From Candidatus Kappaea frigidicola (GTDB taxonomy: Bacteria; Omnitrophota; Gorgyraeia; JAGLLT01): 14,469 nucleotides of DNA. The notes below the pieces were generated by a model. The model made no database searches, was not told the origin of the DNA, and was given only the letters and a program-made list of their open reading frames with translations. A program made the position numbers and the translations under genes. Below are positions 1 to 6,500 of this stretch, in pieces. How positions within the stretch are numbered: the first letter of the stretch is position 1; each line of letters starts with the position of its first letter. The DNA lies in assembly GCA_030765555.1 (NCBI GenBank), contig JAVCCI010000050.1, positions 1-14,469 on the forward strand, written 5' to 3'.

Positions 1-125
1 GTGATAACGTTACTGCAGAAGTTGAGCTAATTATTCCTATAGCTATGGAAAAAGAGCTTCGCTTCGCGATTAGAGAAGGTGGCCGAACAGTCGGTGCCGG
101 TGTTATCAGTGAGATAATAGCTTAA
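1..125 (+). CDS. tuf: Elongation factor Tu, 3' end only (first tuf copy)
   Basis: Partial gene; the first complete codon is at 3 and TAA is at 123-125, giving 40 residues. The translation begins DNVTAEVELIIPIAMEKELR and continues with FAIREGGRTVGAGVISEIIA, the signature C-terminal strand region of EF-Tu domain 3. EF-Tu carries aminoacyl-tRNA to the ribosomal A site as a GTP complex, and domain 3 contacts the tRNA T stem. The GTPase domain lies outside the window. A hairpin terminator follows directly, so this copy ends an upstream transcription unit. A second tuf begins at 14355; the two fragments come from opposite ends of the gene, so their identity cannot be compared here. Confidence 0.97.
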   Translation, partial: DNVTAEVELIIPIAMEKELRFAIREGGRTVGAGVISEIIA

Positions 126-133
126 GAATAATT

Positions 134-164
134 AACCTAGGAGTTTAATGGCTCCTAGGTTTTT
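134..164 (+). terminator. Rho-independent terminator after tuf
   Basis: Perfect 10-bp inverted repeat AACCTAGGAG (134-143) and CTCCTAGGTT (152-161) with an 8-nt loop. The T run 160-164 overlaps the end of the 3' arm and is followed by G. It lies 8 nt after the tuf stop, the normal place for an intrinsic terminator, and separates tuf from rpmG. The U tract is short, so some read-through into rpmG is possible. Confidence 0.85.
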
Positions 165-195
165 GCTTATATACTATTAAGGAAAAAGATATAGA

Positions 196-345
196 ATGAG
201 AGAATTAATAACGTTGGTTTGTACTGAGTGTAAACAACGTAATTACAATACAACTAAAAATAAGAAATTGCAGAAAGATAAATTAGAAGTAAAAAAATAC
301 TGCCGTTTCTGTAAAAAACATACTCTCCATAAGGAAAGTAAGTAA
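196..345 (+). CDS. rpmG: 50S ribosomal protein L33
   Basis: A 49-residue basic protein beginning MRELITLVCTECKQRNYNTT. Two CxxC pairs (Cys9/Cys12 and Cys36/Cys39) form the zinc ribbon of the cysteine-containing (C+) type of L33, a large-subunit protein near the E site. Length and motif spacing are typical for the family. ATG 196 is preceded by a purine-rich stretch (GGAAAAAG, 181-188) that can serve as ribosome binding site. It sits between two hairpins, so it may be a short transcript of its own or depend on tuf read-through. A TATACT hexamer at 170-175 could be a -10 box, but I see no convincing -35 at the right distance. The tuf-rpmG-trnW-secE-nusG order is widely conserved in bacteria. 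Confidence 0.96.
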   Translation: MRELITLVCTECKQRNYNTTKNKKLQKDKLEVKKYCRFCKKHTLHKESK

Positions 346-349
346 ATTT

Positions 350-378
350 TTGCAATAACAAAAACGCACGGGTATACG
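350..378 (+). promoter_or_regulatory. Candidate promoter for trnW-secE-nusG and downstream genes
   Basis: TTGCAA at 350-355 (5 of 6 match to TTGACA) is followed after exactly 17 bp by TATACG at 373-378 (4 of 6 match to TATAAT). Transcription would start near 385, about 20 nt before the tRNA 5' end. The stretch between the -10 and the predicted start is GC-rich (CCCGTG, 381-386), a property of stringently controlled stable-RNA promoters. The -35 hexamer is identical to that of the tuf promoter at 14202. The weak -10 and its position inside a hairpin loop keep this tentative. Confidence 0.4.
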
Positions 379-393
379 TTCCCGTGTTGTTTT
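361..393 (+). terminator. Hairpin between rpmG and tRNA-Trp, probable terminator
   Basis: CACGGG (367-372) pairs with CCCGTG (381-386) around an 8-nt loop. An A run lies upstream (360-364) and a T-rich run downstream (387-393), and the stem can be extended by a G-U pair and A-T pairs with one bulge. This fits an intrinsic terminator for rpmG, possibly working in both directions. It overlaps the candidate promoter for the next unit. It might instead be a processing hairpin in a rpmG-tRNA transcript. Confidence 0.55.
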
Positions 394-405
394 ATTATTC
401 AATTT

Positions 406-482
406 AGGTGAGTAGCTCAATTGGCTAGAGCATCGGACTCCAAATCCGGGGGTTGCGGGTTCAAGTCCTGCCTCACCTGCCA
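406..482 (+). tRNA. trnW: tRNA-Trp (anticodon CCA)
   Basis: Full cloverleaf: acceptor AGGTGAG (406-412) with CTCACCT (472-478); D stem GCTC (415-418) with GAGC (428-431); anticodon stem TCGGA (433-437) with TCCGG (445-449); loop CTCCAAA with anticodon CCA at 440-442; 5-nt variable loop; T stem GCGGG (455-459) with CCTGC (467-471) around TTCAAGT. The discriminator is G479 and CCA is encoded at 480-482. Anticodon CCA reads UGG, so this is tRNA-Trp, the isotype usually found next to secE. The secE start codon follows 10 nt after the CCA, so the tRNA is almost certainly cut from a tRNA-mRNA transcript. Confidence 0.97.
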
Positions 483-492
483 ATTAAAAATT

Positions 493-678
493 ATGTTTAA
501 AAAAATAAGTAATTATTTAAATGAAATTAAATTAGAACTTAAAAAGGTATCCTGGTCAAATAGAGAGGAATTAATAAGTTCGACTGTGGTAGTTTTAAGC
601 TCCGTGTTTTTTTTAGCTGTATTCATCGGACTTTGTGATTTCATACTTTCTAAATTGATGGGGATACTAATAAAGTAG
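493..678 (+). CDS. secE: Preprotein translocase subunit SecE
   Basis: A 61-residue protein, MFKKISNYLNEIKLELKKVS then WSNREELISS and one membrane span (about 31-57). This is the short single-span form of SecE, which clamps SecY in the SecYEG inner-membrane channel; the amphipathic N-terminal helix and the KKVxW motif are the family signature. The Pro that usually follows the Trp is Ser22 here. Start: the frame stays open back into the tRNA to a TTG at 421, but those 24 codons are tRNA sequence, so ATG 493 is the real start. No Shine-Dalgarno is visible, because the 10 nt between the tRNA CCA and the ATG are ATTAAAAATT. nusG follows after 21 nt. Confidence 0.93.
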   Translation: MFKKISNYLNEIKLELKKVSWSNREELISSTVVVLSSVFFLAVFIGLCDFILSKLMGILIK

Positions 679-699
679 TCTAATTAAGGATATTTGATT

Positions 700-1233
700 A
701 TGACCATGAAGTGGTATGTAATACATACGTTAACTGGTAAGGAAGAAAAAGTCAGAGCTAATCTTGAAGTTCAGATTAATAGTAAAAATCTTCGTGAGAA
801 GATAAATCAAGTGTTTATTCCGACGGAAAATGTTTCGGAAATTACAAAACTTGGCAAAAAAAAGATTACCAAGAGACATTATTATCCAGGGTATGTCTTA
901 ATAGAAATGATTTGGTCGGATGATGTGTGGTATTTGATAAAAAATACATCCGGTGTTACGGGATTTATTGGTGCTGGTAGAAAGCCAGTTCCTTTAAAAG
1001 ATTCTGAAATTAAGACTATTTTAAGGCAGACAGAAGAGAAAAAAGAGAAACCAGTACCTAAGGTAGTTTTTGAAAAAGGGGAAACTCTACGAGTTAAAGA
1101 AGGGCCCTTCACTAATTTTAGTGGAGTGGTTGAAGAAGTATACCCTGATAAAGGGAAATTAAAAGTAGCTGTTGCAATATTTGGAAGATCAACTCCAGTA
1201 GAACTCGATTATTGGCAGGTAGAGAGGATATAG
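700..1233 (+). CDS. nusG: Transcription termination/antitermination protein NusG
   Basis: 177 residues. The N-terminal NGN domain (about 4-110) starts MTMKWYVIHTLTGKEEKVRA and contains the conserved PGYVLIEM segment (63-70) and the TGFIGAGRKPVPL stretch (87-99). It binds the beta' clamp helices and keeps RNA polymerase processive. The C-terminal KOW domain (about 124-177, core GPFTNFSGVV at 135-144) binds S10 or Rho, linking transcription to translation or termination. Start: ATG 700 lies 9 nt after AAGGA (686-690). TTG 694 would be only 3 nt from it, and ATG 706 (15 nt away) is less well placed. rplK follows after 3 nt, so the two are translationally linked. Confidence 0.96.
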   Translation: MTMKWYVIHTLTGKEEKVRANLEVQINSKNLREKINQVFIPTENVSEITKLGKKKITKRHYYPGYVLIEMIWSDDVWYLIKNTSGVTGFIGAGRKPVPLKDSEIKTILRQTEEKKEKPVPKVVFEKGETLRVKEGPFTNFSGVVEEVYPDKGKLKVAVAIFGRSTPVELDYWQVERI

Positions 1234-1236
1234 AAG

Positions 1237-1662
1237 ATGGCAAAAAAGGTACAATCTATCATAAAATTACACGTTCCTGGTGGCCAGGCTAACCCTGCTC
1301 CTCCGGTTGGTCCCGCTTTGGGACAGCATGGTGTTAAAATTATGGATTTTTGTAAAGCGTTTAATGATAAAACGAAAGACAGGCAAGGTTTAATATTGCC
1401 CGTTGTGATAGAGGTTTATGAGGATAAAAGCTTTACATTTAAAATAAAAAGTCCCCCCAGTTCCATTCTTCTAAAAAAAGTTTGTGGATTAGCTAAGGCT
1501 TCTGGTACACCGAACAAAGAGAAAATAGGTAAGGTGTCTAGGGCTCAGCTTGAAGAAATTGCAAATACAAAAATGAAAGATTTAAATGCCAGAGATCTGG
1601 ATGCTGCCGTGAAGATTATTGAAGGTACTGCCAGAAGCATGGGTATTGAGGTTGAGGGATAA
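1237..1662 (+). CDS. rplK: 50S ribosomal protein L11
   Basis: 141 residues, the usual length. The N-terminal domain carries the Pro-rich GQANPAPPVGPALGQHGV segment (16-33) that moves on factor binding. The C-terminal domain (about 70-141) ends with the rRNA-binding helices LNARDLDAAVKIIEGTARSM. L11 binds 23S rRNA at the GTPase-associated centre, beside L10 and L12, and contacts EF-G and RelA. AGAGGA (1223-1228), within the end of nusG, is the ribosome binding site, 8 nt before the ATG. The 3-nt gap to nusG leaves no room for a separate leader, so any L1 repressor site controlling rplKA would have to lie inside coding sequence. Confidence 0.97.
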   Translation: MAKKVQSIIKLHVPGGQANPAPPVGPALGQHGVKIMDFCKAFNDKTKDRQGLILPVVIEVYEDKSFTFKIKSPPSSILLKKVCGLAKASGTPNKEKIGKVSRAQLEEIANTKMKDLNARDLDAAVKIIEGTARSMGIEVEG

Positions 1663-1664
1663 AC

Positions 1665-2345
1665 ATGGCTAAACTTACCAAAAGACAAAAAATAAGCAAT
1701 GAACTTATAGATAAAGATAAACAGTATACATTTGAAGAAGGTATAGCTCTTTTGAAAAAATTACCTAAGGCTAAATTTGATGAGAGCGTAGAGATGACAT
1801 TTAATTTAAATGTAGATGCCAAGCAAGCAGATCAGCTTGTACGAGGCACCCTCATTTTACCTAACGGTACTGGTCGAGAAACTAAAGTTTTAGTTTTTTG
1901 TAAAGGTGAAGATGTTGTAAGTGCAAAAGATGCTGGTGCTGATTATGTGGGAGCTGATGATTTAGTTCAGAAAATTAGTGGTGGTTGGACTGATTTTGAT
2001 GTAGTTGTAGCAACCCCAGATATGATGAAGGACATAAGTAAACTGGGAAAAGTTTTAGGTCCCCGAGGATTAATGCCAAGTCCAAAAGCAGGTACAGTTA
2101 CTAAGGACATAGCTAAAGCTGTCAAAGAGTTAAAGAGCGGTAAAGTTGAATTTAAAACTGCTAAAGATGGCAATATATATTTAGCAATAGGTAAGGTTTC
2201 TTTTGATGAAAAAGCTTTAATTGAAAATGGGCTTTTGATTATTGAGAAAATAAAGAAAGCGAGACCGGTAAGTGTTAAAGGGACATATTTAAAGTCTGTT
2301 TTTATGTCAGCTACAATGGGTAGCGGCATACAGCTTAACATATAA
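1665..2345 (+). CDS. rplA: 50S ribosomal protein L1
   Basis: 226 residues, near family length. It starts MAKLTKRQKISNELIDKDKQ and contains the hallmark GLMPSPKAGTVT loop of the two-domain L1 fold (usually MPNPK, here MPSPK), plus the C-terminal signature segment ending SATMGSGIQLNI. L1 forms the mobile stalk that guides deacylated tRNA out of the E site, and in many bacteria represses its own operon by binding mRNA. GAGGG at 1654-1658, inside the last rplK codons, sits 6 nt before the ATG, and the gap to rplK is 2 nt. A perfect TATAAT at 2341-2346, overlapping the stop codon, has no matching -35 and is not taken as a promoter. Confidence 0.97.
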   Translation: MAKLTKRQKISNELIDKDKQYTFEEGIALLKKLPKAKFDESVEMTFNLNVDAKQADQLVRGTLILPNGTGRETKVLVFCKGEDVVSAKDAGADYVGADDLVQKISGGWTDFDVVVATPDMMKDISKLGKVLGPRGLMPSPKAGTVTKDIAKAVKELKSGKVEFKTAKDGNIYLAIGKVSFDEKALIENGLLIIEKIKKARPVSVKGTYLKSVFMSATMGSGIQLNI

Positions 2346-2363
2346 TAAAAAAAGAGTAAAAAA

Positions 2364-3074
2364 ATGGGAAGACTGGAAAGAGAATTTATAGTTGATGAGA
2401 TTAGCAAGCGCATAAAAGTTAGCGAGAATATAATCCTTTCTAATTTTAGCAAAATAAAGGCTGAGCAGTTAAATGATCTAAGATCTAAATTAGCTGATAA
2501 TCAAAGTAGTTATTTTGTTGTAAAAAATACCCTTTGTAAGTTAGCTTTAGAAAAAGCTGATAAAAAGCAATTAATTGATCTAATAAATGGTCCAACTGGG
2601 TTTGTTTTTTGTGGTGATAATCCGATTGCTACCTCAAAAGTAATAGTTGATTTTTCTAAAACTGCAGAAGGCCTCGAGGTTTTAGGTGGAATAATTGATG
2701 GTGAAATTCTAGCTGGTGGTCAAGTTAAGGAATTAGCTTCATTGCCATCACATAAAGAATTATTAACTATGGTAGTGACGGGCTTAAAATCACCTATAAC
2801 TTCATTTGTGGGTGTTTTGGGTCAATTAGTAAAGAGCTTTGTTGTTGTGCTAAATGAAGTTGCTAAGAAGAAGGAGCAGGAAACTCTGGCCGAAGCTGTA
2901 ACAGCTGAAGCTAGTCCGCAAGAGCCTCAAGAAGCCTCTACTGAGACTGCTCAAGAAGAAGTAAAAATGGAAGAAGTTAAGGAAGCTGTTGATGCAACCG
3001 AAGCAGCAGTGGATACTGAAGCACAAAAAGAACAAATAGATAATGAAAATGATAATCAAGACAAGGAGGAGTAA
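2364..3074 (+). CDS. rplJ: 50S ribosomal protein L10 with long acidic C-terminal tail
   Basis: 236 residues against about 165-180 usual. Residues 1-168 are a normal L10: an rRNA-binding globular domain (VVKNTLCKLAL at 52-62, GPTGFVF at 76-82) and the C-terminal helix (about 141-168) that carries L12 dimers. Residues 171-236 are an extra low-complexity tail rich in Glu, Ala and Gln, with 23 acidic residues and only 4 Lys, probably disordered. The frame is intact and runs into the strong ribosome binding site of rplL, so the tail is not a frameshift product. Only 18 nt separate it from rplA, so the long L10 leader seen in some bacteria is absent. The ribosome binding site is modest (AAAGAG, 2351-2356). 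L10 anchors the stalk that recruits translational GTPases. Confidence 0.95.
   Translation: MGRLEREFIVDEISKRIKVSENIILSNFSKIKAEQLNDLRSKLADNQSSYFVVKNTLCKLALEKADKKQLIDLINGPTGFVFCGDNPIATSKVIVDFSKTAEGLEVLGGIIDGEILAGGQVKELASLPSHKELLTMVVTGLKSPITSFVGVLGQLVKSFVVVLNEVAKKKEQETLAEAVTAEASPQEPQEASTETAQEEVKMEEVKEAVDATEAAVDTEAQKEQIDNENDNQDKEE
3063..3069 (+). promoter_or_regulatory. Strong Shine-Dalgarno for rplL
   Basis: AAGGAGG, a near-perfect complement to the 16S 3' end, 7 nt before ATG 3077. It lies inside the last rplJ codons. It is much stronger than the sites of rplJ and rpoB, which suits the need for several L12 copies per L10, and it fixes the rplL start and hence L12's N-terminal extension. Confidence 0.85.
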
Positions 3075-3076
3075 CA

Positions 3077-3508
3077 ATGTCCGAAGAGAAAAAAACACAA
3101 ACAGTAGAAGAAATAAAGGAGACAAAAGACATTAAGCTTACTAAAAAAGCTGAAGATATTATTGAGGCTGTTGAAAAGTTAAGTGTTCTTGAGCTTTCTA
3201 ATTTAGTCAAAGCTATGGAAGACAAATTTGACGTTTCTGCTCAGGCAATGCAGGTTGCAGCTGTTGGAGCTCCTGTAGCTGCTGCTGAAGAAGAAAAAAC
3301 AAGCTTTGATGTTATCTTGACAAGCGCAGGTGATAAAAAGATTCAGGTTATTAAAGAAATAAGAACAATTACCCAGCTGGGCCTTAAAGAAGCTAAAGAT
3401 CTAGTGGATCAAGCTCCAAAGCCTGTAAAAGAAGGCATCGCAAAAGAAGAAGCTGAGACTATCAAGAAACAACTTGAGGCTCAGGGTGCTGGTGTTGAAC
3501 TTAAGTAG
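3077..3508 (+). CDS. rplL: 50S ribosomal protein L7/L12 with N-terminal extension
   Basis: 143 residues; the family is usually 120-130. The dimerisation and L10-binding domain spans about 20-52 (EDIIEAVEKLSVLELSNLVK), followed by a short Ala/Val/Glu hinge (about 55-73) and the conserved C-terminal domain (74-143, with GDKKIQVIKEIR and GLKEAKDLVD) that captures EF-G, EF-Tu and IF2. Ahead of the usual start lies an extra charged segment of about 18 residues, MSEEKKTQTVEEIKETKD. The start is secure: AAGGAGG lies 7 nt upstream and there is no Met in the region where most L12 proteins begin. The gap after rplJ is 2 nt. The extension faces the L10 partner, which is itself extended. Confidence 0.96.
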   Translation: MSEEKKTQTVEEIKETKDIKLTKKAEDIIEAVEKLSVLELSNLVKAMEDKFDVSAQAMQVAAVGAPVAAAEEEKTSFDVILTSAGDKKIQVIKEIRTITQLGLKEAKDLVDQAPKPVKEGIAKEEAETIKKQLEAQGAGVELK

Positions 3509-3551
3509 TTAAGCTAAATAAATCTGTTTAACGATAGTTAGGTTAAAAAGT

Positions 3552-6500
3552 ATGTATAGACAAAAATCATTTGCAAAGATACCTGATAGAATAGAACCGA
3601 ATAATCTGGTAGATATTCAGACGGAATCCTATAAAAATTTTCTAGTTCTTGGTGCCGCTGCTAAAAATAATGACTATAGCTTAGAGTCTATTTTTACAGA
3701 AATATTTCCAATTGAAAGTTCAGATGGTAGTTGTAAGTTGGAGTTCATGAGATTCAGCATAGGAAAGCCAAAGTATACAGAAGATGAATCTCGCAAAAGA
3801 GGAACAAGCTTTGCTTCGCCCTTAAGGGCGAAGTTAAGATTGCGCACTCCTCAAGAAGTGCGTGAGCAGGAAGTTTATATGGGTGATCTACCCCTAATGA
3901 CTTCTACGGGTACTTTTATAGTAAATGGGGCTGATAGAGTTATTGTTAGTCAACTTCACAGGTCTCCAGGTATTTGTTTTGAATCTAACATACATCCTAA
4001 AGGTAAAAAGTTATTTTCGGCTAGAATAATTCCTTATCGTGGTGCTTGGATAGAATTTAGTTTTGATATAAATGATGTCTTGAATGTAACTATTGACAGG
4101 CGAAAGAAACTATTAAGTACTACGCTTTTAAGAGTTTTTGGTTATCAAAATGATGAAGATATTATTAATGCATTCTATGAAACTAAGGTGATTAAGAAGA
4201 TTGATAGAAATCATTTAAATGAAATAAAAGGTAAGTTTTTAGCTAGCGACATAAAGGATAAAAAAACAGATGAAATTATAGCGCTTAAATGGGATGCTTT
4301 AAGCCAAGAAGTAATTGAGAAGATATTAAAGAGAAACGTAAAGAGCCTAGAAATACTTGATACAGATACAGGTGAAATCATTGCGGCTTTAAAGAAAGAT
4401 AAAAGTCATTCTCTTGATGAAGCATTAGTTGAGATATACAGAAAATTAAGACCCGGAGATCCACCGGTAAAAGAAGCGGCTAAATCTTTGATTGAAAAAT
4501 TATTTTTCGATGATAAAAGATATGATTTGGGCAAAGTTGGACGATATATCCTTAATAGAAAATTAGATTTACATGTGTCATTAAATAATCGAACCCTCGA
4601 TAAAGCAACTTTAATTAACGGTATAAAGTATTTAATAAATCTTAAAAATGGTGAAGGTCAAGTAGATGATATTGATCACCTAGGAAATAGAAGAGTTAGA
4701 ACTGTTGCTGAATTATTACAGAATCAATTCAGAGTTGGTCTGGCGCGGATTGAAAGATCAGCTAGGGAGCGAATGAATATTTATGATAAAGAAACTATGA
4801 TGCCGCACCATTTGATTAATTCAAAATTAATCTCTAGTATAATCAAAGATTTCTTTGGTCGCAGTCAGTTGTCTCAATTTATGGATCAGACAAATCCTTT
4901 GGCAGAACTGACTCACAAGAGAAGATTAAGTGCTTTGGGACCTGGTGGTTTATCTAGGGAAAGAGCTGGTTTTGAAGTTAGAGATATTCACTATTCTCAT
5001 TATGGTCGAGTCTGTCCAATTGAAACTCCTGAAGGACCCAACATTGGTCTTATCTGTTCATTGAGTTGTTATGCCAGGGTTAATGAGTTTGGTTTTATAG
5101 AAACACCTTATAAGAAAGTAGAGAAAAAACGCGTAACCAATAGGATTGAGTTTTTATCGGCCGATGTTGAAGATAATTTCATTATTGCCCAGGCTAATGC
5201 CCCTATTGATGCTAAAGGATATTTTACGGGTAGCACAGTTTTTTGTAGGCATAAAGATGACTTTATAGAAGCTCCCGCCAAAGAAGTTCAGTTTATTGAT
5301 GTTTCGCCAAGACAACTGGTTAGTGTAGCTGCAAGTTTAATTCCTTTCTTAGAGCATGATGATGCTAACCGTGCTCTTATGGGATCTAATATGCAACGCC
5401 AAGCTGTACCTCTTTTAGAAACTGAGGCACCTTTGGTAGGAACGGGTATGGAAGCTCGGGTTGCTAAGGATTCAGGTGCAGTCTTAGTTGCTGAGAGAGA
5501 TGGCATAGTAAAAGAACTTCAAGCAGATAAAATTGTTATAGGTGATAAAGAATACGAACTTAAAAAATTTGAACGCAGTAATGCCTCGACCTGTATAAAC
5601 CAAAGGCCCATTGTAAAGCTTGGTCAAAGAGTTAAAAAAGGTGAGCCGATAGCTGATGGTGCTGGAACTAAAAATGCTGAACTAGCTTTAGGTAGAAACG
5701 TTTTAGTTGCTTTTATGCCGTGGCGAGGCTATAACTTTGAAGATGCTATTTTGGTGAGCGAAAAACTTGTAAAAGACGGAATTTATACATCTATCCATGT
5801 TGAGGAATTTGAAATTGAGGCAAGAGATACTAGATTGGGGCCGGAAGAAATTACTTGTGATATTCCCAACGTTGGAGATGAGGCCCTAAAAGATTTGGAT
5901 GAAACAGGTATCATTAGGGTGGGTGCTGAAGTTGGTCCTGGCGATATTCTAGTTGGAAAAGTTACACCTAAGAGTGAAACTGAATTATCTCCTGAGGAAA
6001 AATTGCTAAGAGCTATTTTTGGTGAAAAAGCAGGTGATGTCAGGGATGCTTCTTTAAAAGTGCCACCAGGAGTAGAAGGTATAATAGTTGACATTAAAGA
6101 GTTTTCTAGGAAGAGCTCAAAGGCTAAAAGTAGAGAAGAAAAGAAAATAGAGAATCAACAAGTCAGAGAAATAGAAAAATATATTGAGCAACAGAAAGAT
6201 AAGCTTAGACAGCAGAGAATTAAAAAGCTTATCAAGTATTTAGTTGGCCAAAAAGTAGTTGTTGATTTAGTTGATAAAAAGAGCAAAAAAACAATAATAA
6301 CAGCTAATAGGAAGATTACTGAAAAACAAGTTAGAAATCTTGAATATATCAAAATAAATAGTATTAAAATAAAAGATAATAAAAATCTTGAAGAAGAAGT
6401 TACAAGGAGAGAGCATATATTTGAAGATCAACTTCAAGAGTTTAATTATGAATATGACCGTGAAATTGACAAAATCAAAAGAGGAGATGAGCTTCCTCCT

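Noticed and set aside
283..483. Minus-strand 66-residue reading frame containing GLEPATPGFGVRCSSQLSYS
   Set aside because: It is the antisense of the tRNA gene. This peptide is a familiar false protein produced by translating tRNA genes backwards.
421..492. Longer secE start at TTG 421
   Set aside because: The 24 extra codons are tRNA-Trp sequence. ATG 493 gives the normal SecE N-terminus.
694..699. NusG start at TTG 694
   Set aside because: It is only 3 nt from the AAGGA ribosome binding site, while ATG 700 has the proper 9-nt spacing.
2341..2346. Perfect TATAAT just before rplJ
   Set aside because: No -35-like hexamer 16-18 bp upstream; AT-rich DNA gives such matches by chance.
2850..3225. 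Minus-strand Leu/Phe-rich frames opposite rplJ-rplL
   Set aside because: Artefacts of the Glu/Lys-rich codons on the plus strand; no family resemblance and no ribosome binding site.
3500..3513. CTTAA-GTAG-TTAAG hairpin after rplL as an attenuator
   Set aside because: Five A/T-dominated base pairs and no T run; too weak to call. Nothing else in the 43-nt rplL-rpoB gap looks like a terminator.
4851..4931. Rifampicin-resistance change in RpoB (Arg437 at E. coli Ser508)
   Set aside because: The main resistance positions (Gln442, Asp445, His455, Arg458, Ser460) are all wild type. Arg437 alone is more likely natural variation.
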